DNA of 64,000 nt from Eutrophocola sp963925675. Its GTDB lineage: Bacteria; Pseudomonadota; Gammaproteobacteria; Pseudomonadales; Pseudohongiellaceae. Below, one piece after another: positions 9,230-17,180 of the stretch. The notes under the pieces are model-generated. The model ran no database searches, was not told the origin of the DNA, and was given only the letters and a program-made list of their open reading frames with translations. Location of the stretch: positions 1 through 64,000 of the forward strand of contig CAWUSW010000021.1 of assembly GCA_963925675.1 (NCBI GenBank), given 5' to 3'. Position 1 is the stretch's first letter, and every line of letters begins with the position of its first letter. Position numbers and translations under genes: made by a program.

Positions 9230-9717
9230 GTTATAAAACGATGGTGGGGTCAATGGACTCCTATGATAAGGGGAGCATCGAATTAAATGATGATCTCAAG
9301 CATTACGCTTTTTCCAATATTTTTGAAATCTGCAGTACGTCTATACCTTTTGAAAGAATAATGGTGGCATCCAACCTGGAATATTGTGCAGAAGTGACGC
9401 GTGCTGAAGGAACTTCCTCCTGGTATACCGCTCCGCATGATGAGTTTGCCATTATCATGGAAGGCGAAGTTGAAATTGAATTTTACCAGCTTGAAGAAGA
9501 TGAGAAGCCGGTAAATGATGCTGGTGCTTCGAAACTGGCTGCTGACCCAAAAGGAAAGCGTATGGGTAAGGTAACGGCCCGACGCGGACATGAAGTACTT
9601 CTACCTCAGGGTTCAGCTTATCAGTTGAATGCTGCGAAGCCGGGAGTGGTGCTTTTTCAAACTATGCAAGGACCTGAAAGTGTTGAACGCTGGTCTGAAA
9701 TTTGTGTATTGGATTGA
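9226..9717 (+). CDS. hapC: Hydroquinone-type dioxygenase, small subunit (cupin)
   Basis: A 163-residue cupin-fold protein resembling the roughly 18-kDa small subunit of two-component hydroquinone 1,2-dioxygenases (HapC / PnpC type), which open hydroquinone to 4-hydroxymuconic semialdehyde. The cupin core is visible around APHDEFAIIMEGEVEIEF (residues 69-86) and HEVLLPQGSAYQL. The strong site AAGGGGA at 9214-9220 supports ATG 9226. It is followed after 27 bases by the large-subunit gene, and the 163 + 335 residue pair matches the known 18 + 38 kDa composition. The assignment rests on the large subunit and gene order as much as on this sequence. The true substrate could be a substituted hydroquinone. 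Confidence 0.78.
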   Translation: MSYKTMVGSMDSYDKGSIELNDDLKHYAFSNIFEICSTSIPFERIMVASNLEYCAEVTRAEGTSSWYTAPHDEFAIIMEGEVEIEFYQLEEDEKPVNDAGASKLAADPKGKRMGKVTARRGHEVLLPQGSAYQLNAAKPGVVLFQTMQGPESVERWSEICVLD

Positions 9718-9744
9718 ACAGAATTTTAAGAGAGGAATTAAGAC

Positions 9745-10752
9745 ATGAATACTGAAGTTACACCTGAAAAGGTAAGTGTTATTGCATCTGAGCCGGATCC
9801 AGTTCTGGGATATCGCAGTTTCCAGTTTGGTGAATTTAAATTTACCCGTGATGCCTATTTTGTCCATGTAGCTTGGCCAAAGGGTGTCCACACAATGGAA
9901 GTAGACCGTTTCCTGAGAGCTATGGTGCGTGATATTGGCTGGGGCTTCTTCTACGGCTGGATATTTTTTGATGATGTGTTTGGTACACAAAATCACTATG
10001 GCACTGTGGACATCTATGCGGGGTCCTATAGTAAAGGCCATAAGGAGACCGGTGTTGATTATCTGGAAACCTATAACACTGATGACGTGCGTGTAGCCTT
10101 TGAGACTATTTCAAAAGACTGGATTAATGAAGGCTATGATCCCCTGAGTGCACCTCTGGAAACAGGTTCGCCACTGGGTGCCAAGCAACAGGAAGCTTCC
10201 GGGCCATTGATTCGGGGCTTCGAGCCAGCTCGACGTATGCTCGGTCTTGCCGGTGATGTGCAACCTCGTTCAGATGAAACTGGGCATCCTATTAACCGTG
10301 CCTTTGCCGATCTCGACTATGATCAGCCTGACATTGAGGCTGAAGCAGGCTTTGAAGATCAATTACATGCCTTCAATATGTTTGATCATATCGCCAGATC
10401 AGATGTGACCTGGAACCCTTCCTTCACCTCCATTAGCCGTGCTTGTATTTGCTGTGTGACCAGTGAAGAACACATGTTGCCAGTTATTCACGGTAATGAT
10501 CGTAACGAATGGTTTATCCAGCTTACGGATGAAATTCACTGGAATATCCAGGACAAGAACTCCGGGAATCCACGTGGACGTATTGTGATGAAATCTGGTG
10601 ATATTTGTGCAATGCCGGCAGATATTCGTCACCAGGGTTTTTCACCGAAACGCTCCATGTTAATGGTGTTGGAAAATGGCACTCCAGGCCTTGAAGAGAG
10701 ATATGCTGCTGGCGAACTGGAACCGTTCCCCATTACAGCCAGTCGCTGGTAA
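9745..10752 (+). CDS. hapD: Hydroquinone-type dioxygenase, large (catalytic) subunit
   Basis: Catalytic, iron-binding subunit of an extradiol-like hydroquinone ring-cleavage dioxygenase (HapD / PnpD family), 335 residues. As I recall the PnpCD structure, iron is held by His256, Asn258, Glu262 and His303. Here HGNDRNE gives His249, Asn251 and Glu255, and DIRHQGF gives His296, so the i, +2, +6, +47 spacing is exact. The N-terminal half (GWGFFYGWIFFDDVFGTQNH) corresponds to the family-specific N-terminal domain. It follows the small subunit after 27 bases and a GAGAGG site. A nested hairpin terminator lies downstream. Expected product: a 4-hydroxymuconic semialdehyde, used by the following dehydrogenase. 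The exact ring substrate is inferred. Confidence 0.85.
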   Translation: MNTEVTPEKVSVIASEPDPVLGYRSFQFGEFKFTRDAYFVHVAWPKGVHTMEVDRFLRAMVRDIGWGFFYGWIFFDDVFGTQNHYGTVDIYAGSYSKGHKETGVDYLETYNTDDVRVAFETISKDWINEGYDPLSAPLETGSPLGAKQQEASGPLIRGFEPARRMLGLAGDVQPRSDETGHPINRAFADLDYDQPDIEAEAGFEDQLHAFNMFDHIARSDVTWNPSFTSISRACICCVTSEEHMLPVIHGNDRNEWFIQLTDEIHWNIQDKNSGNPRGRIVMKSGDICAMPADIRHQGFSPKRSMLMVLENGTPGLEERYAAGELEPFPITASRW

Positions 10753-10837
10753 TCAAGGACGTCGTGATCAAATATTCTGACCAGCGTTCTTTTATATATA
10801 GCTATAGCATAGCTTAAAAAGAGCGCGGCCAGTTTCT

Positions 10838-10890
10838 CCGGCCTGTCACTATCCTCAAGAATGAGGCTAATGCAGGCCGGTTCTTTTTTT
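10838..10890 (+). terminator. Nested-hairpin intrinsic terminator after the dioxygenase genes
   Basis: The outer stem CCGGCCTG (10838-10845) pairs with CAGGCCGG (10873-10880). An inner stem CCTCA (10853-10857) pairs with TGAGG (10862-10866) around an AGAA loop. The tract TTCTTTTTTT follows directly at 10881-10890. It should end the dioxygenase transcript, making the aldehyde dehydrogenase a separate or read-through unit. Confidence 0.8.
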
Positions 10891-10933
10891 AAAGGGCCTA
10901 AATTTTAAAGGGCCTAAAAAGAAAGAGCCTAAA
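10891..10933 (+). repeat. Three near-identical 12-mers with 15-16 bp period
   Basis: AAAGGGCCTAAA occurs at 10891-10902 and 10907-10918, and AAAGAGCCTAAA at 10922-10933. The period is 16 then 15 bp. The array lies between the terminator and the ribosome binding region of the aldehyde dehydrogenase gene. It may be iterated protein-binding sites or simple slippage-derived repeats. Confidence 0.75.
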
Positions 10934-10963
10934 ATATAACCCTACAACTACAGGTAATAGTCG

Positions 10964-12442
10964 ATGCCCGAAGCTAATTTTCAGACCCAGCTTTTTATCA
11001 ACAATGAATTTGTCGATGCTGCTGATGGCGCAACATTTGAGGTGTTTAACCCTTACGATAATTCACTTTTGGCCAATGTGGCTGAAGCAAAACATGAAGA
11101 CATTGATCGGGCAGTAAGCGCAGCACGAAATGCTTTTCCGGCCTGGGCTAGCATGGCGCCCTCAGATAGGGGGGTATTAATAGGCAAGTTGGCAGATGCC
11201 ATTGAGAAAGATCGCGACAATATTGCCCTGATTGAGTCCCTCGATACTGGTCATCCCATTCGAGACACTCATAATCTGGATGTATTGCGGACCGTGGCGA
11301 CATATCGTTATTTTGCCGGCATGCCAGACAAGAATGAGGGCACGGTTATTCCCGTTGACCCCGGTTTTCTGAATTATGTTCAACGAGTGCCAGTCGGCGT
11401 AGTTGGTCAGATTGTTCCCTGGAATTTCCCGTTGATGTTCACCAGCTGGAAGCTTGGCCCTGCATTGGCGGCAGGAAATACTGTCGTCATGAAACAGGCA
11501 GAGTTAACACCCTTGTCTACCTTAAGAGTTGCTGAATTAGCCAGAGAAGTGGGTTTCCCACCGGGTGTGATCAATATTGTGCCTGGATTTGGCCACACTG
11601 CTGGTCAATATATGGCTGAGCATCCAGGTATCAATAAAATTTCCTTTACGGGCTCTACGGTTACGGGCAGGAAAATAGTGCAAGCATCTGCCGGTAATCT
11701 GAAACGCGTTCAGCTGGAATTAGGGGGTAAAGGCGCAAATATTATTTTTGAAGATGCCAATATCGATGCGGCGGTAGGAGGATCAGCGTTCGCGATATTC
11801 CATAATCAGGGGCAGGCTTGCATCGCTGGGTCACGATTATTGTTGCACGAAAAAATAGCCGATGAGTTTCTGGAAAAATTCACTGCCCTGGCAGCATCAA
11901 TCAAGCAGGGTGATCCGCTTGATCCAACAACAGAAATGGGTCCGCTCACTTCTAAAATGCATCAGGAACGTGTCTTGAGCTTTTGTAATGTGGCGAAAGA
12001 ACAAGGCGGAGAGATTCTGTTAGGTGGTAAACAACCTGATGATCCAGCCTTACAAAAAGGCTGTTTTGTTTTACCCACCATTGTCCGTGCAAAAGCAGGC
12101 GACAGGGTTAGCCAGGAAGAAGTCTTCGGTCCTTTTGTCGTTGTTTCTACTTTCAAAAATGACGAGGAAGTTCTTGCCCAAGCCAATAACAGCATTTATG
12201 GACTGGGAGGCGGCTTGTGGACAAATAACCTCACCAGAGCTCATAAAATGGCACAGGCAATGGAAGCGGGAATGGTTTGGATCAACTGTTATAAACGCTT
12301 TCATCCTGGATCACCCTTTGGCGGGATCAAGGATTCAGGCTACGGTCGGGAAATGGGTCACTTCGCTATGCATGAATATACCGAGCCAAAATCTGTCTGG
12401 GTAAATTATGATGCGAAAATCCCCCCGTTTTATCCACGCTAG
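10964..12442 (+). CDS. NAD(P)-dependent aldehyde dehydrogenase (probable 4-hydroxymuconic semialdehyde dehydrogenase)
   Basis: Aldehyde dehydrogenase superfamily enzyme of 492 residues, of normal length. Landmarks are VPWNFPLM, the nucleotide-fold FTGSTVTG, general base Glu252 in QLELGGKGANI and catalytic Cys286 in NQGQACIAGSR; the 34-residue Glu-Cys spacing is normal. The C-terminal PFGGIKDSGYGRE motif is present. Its position after the dioxygenase pair makes 4-hydroxymuconic semialdehyde (to maleylacetate) the likely substrate, but sequence alone does not separate this from betaine-aldehyde or other semialdehyde dehydrogenases. It starts an apparent operon with the sulfotransferase (11-base gap) and the permease. 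Confidence 0.88.
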   Translation: MPEANFQTQLFINNEFVDAADGATFEVFNPYDNSLLANVAEAKHEDIDRAVSAARNAFPAWASMAPSDRGVLIGKLADAIEKDRDNIALIESLDTGHPIRDTHNLDVLRTVATYRYFAGMPDKNEGTVIPVDPGFLNYVQRVPVGVVGQIVPWNFPLMFTSWKLGPALAAGNTVVMKQAELTPLSTLRVAELAREVGFPPGVINIVPGFGHTAGQYMAEHPGINKISFTGSTVTGRKIVQASAGNLKRVQLELGGKGANIIFEDANIDAAVGGSAFAIFHNQGQACIAGSRLLLHEKIADEFLEKFTALAASIKQGDPLDPTTEMGPLTSKMHQERVLSFCNVAKEQGGEILLGGKQPDDPALQKGCFVLPTIVRAKAGDRVSQEEVFGPFVVVSTFKNDEEVLAQANNSIYGLGGGLWTNNLTRAHKMAQAMEAGMVWINCYKRFHPGSPFGGIKDSGYGREMGHFAMHEYTEPKSVWVNYDAKIPPFYPR

Positions 12443-12453
12443 GACTGATCATT

Positions 12454-13083
12454 ATGACAATTAAAGTAATTGGTGCCGGTTTAGGCAGGACTGGCACCAT
12501 GTCTCTTAAAATAGCTCTGGAAAAACTGCTCGGTGGTCCCTGTTATCATATGACAGAGCTTTTCGAGCATCTGGAAGAGCATACTCCTCTGTGGCATGCT
12601 GCCGCTCGCGGTGAACAGGTAGACTGGGATCAGGTATTTACTGATTATGTTGCGGCGGTGGATGAACCGGTAGCCAGCCAATGGGAAGCAATTGCCAGAT
12701 ATTATCCTGATGCCTTGATTGTGCTTTCTGTCCGTGACCCGGATAGTTGGTGGAAAAGTGCAAATTCGACAATTTTACGGGTAAAACAAAATCCGCCAGA
12801 AGATCTGACTCCAGCGCGTAAAGCATGGCTGGATATGGTTTTGGAAACCTATAAAGATATCTATCCAGAGGGATTTTCTGAGCCTGAAGCAGCCAAAGCT
12901 GCGTTTACTGCGCACATAGAGAAAGTGAAGAGGTCTGTTCCAGCAGAACGCTTACTTATTTGGGAAGTAAGTCAGGGTTGGGAGCCTTTGTGCAAGGCTT
13001 TGAATATGCCGGTGCCAGATGAGCCATTTCCCAGAAGCAATTCCACCGAGGAATTTCTTGCCCGTCGGGCGAAAGATATCTAA
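12454..13083 (+). CDS. Sulfotransferase family protein
   Basis: A 209-residue protein of the PAPS-dependent sulfotransferase superfamily (the Sulfotransfer_4 type common in marine bacteria). The N-terminal phosphosulfate-binding loop reads GAGLGRTGTMSLK (residues 7-19), and the 3'-phosphate region LSVRDPDSWWKS (residues 91-102) supplies the conserved Arg and Ser. The family transfers sulfate from PAPS to a hydroxyl or amino acceptor; the acceptor here is unknown. It sits 11 bases behind the aldehyde dehydrogenase and immediately before a TauE/SafE permease. This suggests a link between phenolic or alcohol metabolism and sulfoconjugation, but that is inference. Confidence 0.85.
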   Translation: MTIKVIGAGLGRTGTMSLKIALEKLLGGPCYHMTELFEHLEEHTPLWHAAARGEQVDWDQVFTDYVAAVDEPVASQWEAIARYYPDALIVLSVRDPDSWWKSANSTILRVKQNPPEDLTPARKAWLDMVLETYKDIYPEGFSEPEAAKAAFTAHIEKVKRSVPAERLLIWEVSQGWEPLCKALNMPVPDEPFPRSNSTEEFLARRAKDI

Positions 13084-13084
13084 G

Positions 13085-13834
13085 TTGGGGGGAATTCTGG
13101 CAAGTCTGGATTTGTCTGTTCTCGATATAGTACTCGCTGTCCTTGTTGTAGCTCTAGGTACCGCCATTCAGTCAGCTATTGGTTTTGGTCTGGCAATGGT
13201 GGCAGCCCCGGTTTTATTATTAATCCATAGAAGCTTTGTTCCTGGTCCCTTGATCGTGGCAGCACTGTTTTTGGTGATTTGGCTTGCCTACACAGATCGG
13301 CATGCGATTAATTTCTCACACTTAAAAGTAGCACTGATAGGCAGGCTAATAGGATCACCACCAGCGGCCTTCCTCATTGGCACTGTTTCCGCTGTTACTT
13401 TTGACATACTTTTCGGAGGACTGGTTCTTTTAGCCGTTGTGCTTAGCCTGATTCATGCCAATATAAGGGCAACGCCAGTGAATGTCTTTCTGGCTACCAT
13501 TGCGTCAGGTTTTATGAGTACGCTATCGTCTATTGGTGGACCGCCTTTAGCCCTGGTATTCCAGAATACTAAAGGGCCCGAATTGCGGGCGAATCTATCT
13601 GTGTTATTTATCATGGGCTGCATGGTTTCACTGACGGCATTGGTAATAGTGGATAGATTTCATTGGCTTGACCTGTTTTACAGCCTGATTCTGGTTCTGG
13701 GGGTGGTCCCTGGAGTGCTTTGTTCCGGGCCACTAAAGCGCAGAATCGATAAACAAACAGCTCGTCCCTGGTTGTTGGGACTATGTGCGCTTTCCGCTTT
13801 TCTTGTCCTGGGACGGGCAGTAATACAGTTCTGA
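13085..13834 (+). CDS. TauE/SafE family membrane permease
   Basis: Polytopic inner-membrane protein with about seven to eight hydrophobic helices and the family's repeated GFG.. and SSIGGPPLALVFQ signatures. TauE/SafE proteins export sulfite, sulfoacetate or related organic anions. The start is uncertain: the frame has an ATG at 13019 that would overlap the sulfotransferase by 65 bases, and TTG codons at 13085 and 13112. I list TTG 13085, one base after the upstream stop; a GGGGGG tract at 13087-13092 could instead serve a start near 13106-13112. Close coupling suggests that it moves a product or by-product of the same pathway. Confidence 0.82.
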   Translation: MGGILASLDLSVLDIVLAVLVVALGTAIQSAIGFGLAMVAAPVLLLIHRSFVPGPLIVAALFLVIWLAYTDRHAINFSHLKVALIGRLIGSPPAAFLIGTVSAVTFDILFGGLVLLAVVLSLIHANIRATPVNVFLATIASGFMSTLSSIGGPPLALVFQNTKGPELRANLSVLFIMGCMVSLTALVIVDRFHWLDLFYSLILVLGVVPGVLCSGPLKRRIDKQTARPWLLGLCALSAFLVLGRAVIQF

Positions 13835-13856
13835 AGACTGATATTAGAAAGCAGGG

Positions 13857-14711
13857 TCAGTCTTGCTCTGCTTCCTCAATAACGGGCTCTTTGATGTCAG
13901 AGGGATGTTCAAAACTTAATGGCCCGAGAGTTCCTGCTCTAATTTCATTGAGAAGGGTTTCTCCGGCTTTGTTAAAGTCTACACCGCCTTTGCTCAGGCA
14001 GCCTCGATTAGCTCCAAGAAGCTCTAATAACTCAACAGAATCAAGTTCGGGATCTTTCAGATCGTAGCGAGAGGACAGGCGCTCAGGGTATTTTTCTTTT
14101 AGCACATCAAGCGCAAAGACGGCAATATCTGCAAATTCAAAGGCTGTGTTTTTGATTGCGCCACTGACCGCCAGACGATAGGCAGAATCCTGATCCTCTA
14201 TTTTTGGCCACAACATTCCTGGTGTATCCACGATGGCGAGGTTTTCATCCATCATCACTTGTTGCTGGCCTTTTGTGACAGCCGGTTCATTCCCGGTTTT
14301 TGCGATTTTTCTTCCCGTCAAAATATTGATCATCGTGGATTTTCCGACGTTAGGAATGCCGACGACCATGATTCTGAAAGGAGGTTTAAACGTTTTTCTT
14401 AATGCTGAGAAATGCTTGATGACTTGCTCACGAATATTGCCGGGTGACTTTCCGCAAGCGGTTAATACAGGGATACCTTTTTCTGAATAATAATCGACCC
14501 ATATCCGGGTTAATTCAGGATCAGCCAGGTCTGATTTGTTGAGAAGTTTAAGTATAGGCTTGTCAGAGGCGAGTTGTTGCAGCAAGGGATTTTCACTGGA
14601 GTAGGGCAGTCGTGCATCGACAATTTCGAGGACAGCATGCACTTTTTTCAGTGCGTGTATAATATCCTTCCGGGCTTTATTCATGTGTCCCGGATACCAG
14701 CCAATTTGCAT
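13857..14711 (-). CDS. Circularly permuted ribosome-biogenesis GTPase (YlqF/RbgA family)
   Basis: The G motifs appear in the permuted order typical of YlqF/YawG GTPases: G4 NKSD at 58-61, G1 GIPNVGKST at 118-126 and G3 DTPG at 162-165. The N-terminus IGWYPGHMNKARK is the family signature. The protein assists late assembly of the large ribosomal subunit in Gram-positives. Gammaproteobacterial copies are less studied. The length of 284 is normal. It is divergent from bolA, with a 57-base gap. Confidence 0.93.
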   Translation of the reverse strand: MQIGWYPGHMNKARKDIIHALKKVHAVLEIVDARLPYSSENPLLQQLASDKPILKLLNKSDLADPELTRIWVDYYSEKGIPVLTACGKSPGNIREQVIKHFSALRKTFKPPFRIMVVGIPNVGKSTMINILTGRKIAKTGNEPAVTKGQQQVMMDENLAIVDTPGMLWPKIEDQDSAYRLAVSGAIKNTAFEFADIAVFALDVLKEKYPERLSSRYDLKDPELDSVELLELLGANRGCLSKGGVDFNKAGETLLNEIRAGTLGPLSFEHPSDIKEPVIEEAEQD

Positions 14712-14768
14712 AGGTGTTTCCTCTCGTAACAGGAAGCCATTGTCTCAAAAAAGGAGCCTCGAGTCGTC

Positions 14769-15074
14769 GTGGAACTTACAAATCTAATCAACAGCAAGCT
14801 AAAGGCGGCATGTCAGCCCGAACACATGGAATTAATCAATGAAAGTCATATGCATGCGGGTCCCGCAACAGAGTCTCATTTCAAATTGATCATGGTGTCC
14901 GGGCAATTTTCAGAATTAAAATTGCTTAAACGTCATCAGCTTGTGTATAAAATATTGCAGGAAGAGCTGGCAGGCCCGGTGCATGCCCTGGCCCTACATT
15001 TGTTAACGCCAGATGAATGGAAGACGCAAAATTTAGTGCCAGATTCTCCCCAGTGCTCAGGAAAAAATGTATAA
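14769..15074 (+). CDS. bolA: BolA family protein
   Basis: Small BolA-fold protein of 101 residues that works with monothiol glutaredoxins in Fe-S handling and stress response. Conserved features are the central AGPATESHFKL segment, the invariant-histidine region KRHQLVYKIL and the ending VHALALHLLTPDEW. The start is GTG 14769. It is transcribed divergently from the GTPase gene. Confidence 0.93.
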   Translation: MELTNLINSKLKAACQPEHMELINESHMHAGPATESHFKLIMVSGQFSELKLLKRHQLVYKILQEELAGPVHALALHLLTPDEWKTQNLVPDSPQCSGKNV

Positions 15075-15196
15075 ATATCAAGCAGATAAAGCATTCTGTG
15101 AGATTCTCCTGTTTTTGTGATGTGGAATGAAATTCTGCTGATTAGGGCCTGTAACCTGTGTTAGTATTTTTCAACTTGGGAAAAGAGTCTTTGTAA

Positions 15197-16012
15197 ATGC
15201 GAGCACCCCGGACATCATCAAAAGTATCATTGGCATATTGTGTCATTTTGCTTTTCTTTTCACTTCCTGCCATTTTTTTGAGCCGAGAACGTATTCAGCC
15301 CATTCCGGAAGCCATCCCTGAACCATTGCCAGTGCCGGAAGTCGTGCCTGATTTTGCCAGCATTGTTGATATCAAAGAGAAAAAGGAATCGTTCTTTAAC
15401 TATATTGAGCCTTATGTAGATGAGGTTAACGAAGACATAATTCGCCAAAGATCACGCCTTTTTTCAATTCGGGAAAAAATCGTTAATAAACAGGAGCTGT
15501 CAAGCGCTGACTTTCGCTATTTATCAACATTGGGAGAGCAGTATGAGCTGGAGACAGATGATGTAACCAACCTGGAATTTCTGGCGGTTCTTTTACGCAG
15601 GGTAGACAAAATTCCAGCTTCTTTGGCGCTGGCGCAGGCTGCTAACGAATCAGCCTGGGGCACCTCGCGATTTGCCCAGGATGGAAATAATTTTTTTGGT
15701 CAGTGGTGCTATTCAGATGGTTGCGGGCTTATCCCGATACGCCGCCGTGAAGGCGCCACACATGAAGTTAGAAGCTTCGATTCAGTAAAGGATTCGGTTC
15801 AGGCTTATATCCATAACCTGAATACTTTCCCAAGCTATCAGATGTTACGCCGAATCAGGCAGCAATTAAGACGACAGGATCAAGCTGTAGATGGTGTTTC
15901 TCTTACCGATGGACTTGAGAGCTATTCATCAAGAGGGCTGGACTATATTGATGAAGTGCAAACCATGATCTACACCAATAATTTATTAGCCAGAGATAAT
16001 CCTGAGCTATAG
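15197..16012 (+). CDS. bax: Bax-type glucosaminidase-domain protein
   Basis: A 271-residue protein closely resembling E. coli Bax (about 274 residues), with a FlgJ/Atl-like N-acetylglucosaminidase domain acting on peptidoglycan. One N-terminal membrane segment (about residues 10-28) is followed by a proline-rich linker (PIPEAIPEPLPVPEVVPD). The catalytic domain contains the diagnostic AQAANESAWGTSRFAQ (Glu151) and NNFFGQWC. It is monocistronic between bolA and the convergent deacetylase gene. Confidence 0.92.
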   Translation: MRAPRTSSKVSLAYCVILLFFSLPAIFLSRERIQPIPEAIPEPLPVPEVVPDFASIVDIKEKKESFFNYIEPYVDEVNEDIIRQRSRLFSIREKIVNKQELSSADFRYLSTLGEQYELETDDVTNLEFLAVLLRRVDKIPASLALAQAANESAWGTSRFAQDGNNFFGQWCYSDGCGLIPIRRREGATHEVRSFDSVKDSVQAYIHNLNTFPSYQMLRRIRQQLRRQDQAVDGVSLTDGLESYSSRGLDYIDEVQTMIYTNNLLARDNPEL

Positions 16013-16056
16013 TTACTGTGCAGCTAATCTATAGCTGCTTGATAGCTGCTTAATAG

Positions 16057-17127
16057 TTATTCGCTAATATCAGGATTAATCCAGGGAATGGAATGCCAGT
16101 AATATCTGTTGTCATCTCCAGGCGCTGTGCAATTGTAACGAAAGCGCCGGCTTCGATTTTCTATTCTAGTATTGACTTGATAAACAGATTCTCCACGATC
16201 AACAGCACTCACTTCCATCATTTCATTATTGTTAAAACAGGCCAGTTGCGTGAGCCCAGCCTGATTAGCACTGAAATCCAGTGTCGCACCAGGGCTTGCT
16301 AATGATGTTATCGGGCTTGTTGGCGAGATTGAGTCAAGATTAAACGCCAGACTCATGACTTTGGTGGGGAAAGAGTTCATTGAGGCGTAGATTCCAGAAA
16401 ATGGGAAACGCGACAAAGCGGTAAAGTCAGCGTTGCTGTTAATCGGGCCGGAATGTTGCGCAATTCCGACAAACCCCAGGGTTTTAACAAGAGTCTGGAT
16501 TGGCGGATTATATTCGCCATAGGGATAAGCCAGCAGTTTATGCTGCTGACCGGTTTCCCGCATAATGGTGTCCTCAGCTCTGATGATTTCAGCTTCCACA
16601 CTTTGCAACCACTCAGCCTCAGAAGCGCCATTGTGTCGTATCAGGTAAGGGTGACTTACCGTATGATTGGCAATTGTTGCGCCGGTGCTGGCCATTTCGC
16701 GAATTTGTTCCCAGCTTGAATAGAGGCGATCATTACTTCCCACAAGGCCTGTTGTGACAAAGATGGTAAAAGGCCAGCCACGCGCCTTTAATATGGGGTA
16801 TGCGGCCTCAAACACGGATGTGTAGCCATCATCGAAAGTAATGACGGCAGTCTTGTCCGGTAATAAGTCCCCGTTTCTCAAACTCGCTATAACATCCTGC
16901 AGAGCAAGTACGCTAAAGCCGTTTTCATCCAGATAGTTCATATGCGTATTAAAAGCTTCAGGGCTAAGGCTGGTTATCGGGGGAGTTTGGCTGCTGACGT
17001 GGTGATACTGAAGGATCACTGCCTGGTTTTGATGCTGGGCAATCACCTGAAAGGGACAAAAGACCAGGATGGGAAGCAGAATCGGCAGGAATAAGCGTGT
17101 GATAAGCACAGTTGTTCTCAATAGCAT
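16057..17127 (-). CDS. Secreted polysaccharide deacetylase (NodB domain)
   Basis: Exported NodB-fold deacetylase of 356 residues with a hydrophobic signal segment. The NodB motifs are intact: TFDDGY (Asp99, Asp100), the HTVSH metal pair (His155, His159) and LAYPYGEYNPP. The opening VILQYHHVSSQTPP recalls PgaB/IcaB-type deacetylases of exopolysaccharide. The last roughly 100 residues form an extra domain, probably beta-rich, that I do not recognise. No polysaccharide synthesis genes lie beside it, so its substrate is open. It is divergent from ttcA. Confidence 0.88.
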   Translation of the reverse strand: MLLRTTVLITRLFLPILLPILVFCPFQVIAQHQNQAVILQYHHVSSQTPPITSLSPEAFNTHMNYLDENGFSVLALQDVIASLRNGDLLPDKTAVITFDDGYTSVFEAAYPILKARGWPFTIFVTTGLVGSNDRLYSSWEQIREMASTGATIANHTVSHPYLIRHNGASEAEWLQSVEAEIIRAEDTIMRETGQQHKLLAYPYGEYNPPIQTLVKTLGFVGIAQHSGPINSNADFTALSRFPFSGIYASMNSFPTKVMSLAFNLDSISPTSPITSLASPGATLDFSANQAGLTQLACFNNNEMMEVSAVDRGESVYQVNTRIENRSRRFRYNCTAPGDDNRYYWHSIPWINPDISE

Positions 17128-17180
17128 TTACTAGTATCTGGAATTATACTGTCGACCCCTTGATAAGTGCTACTGATGTG

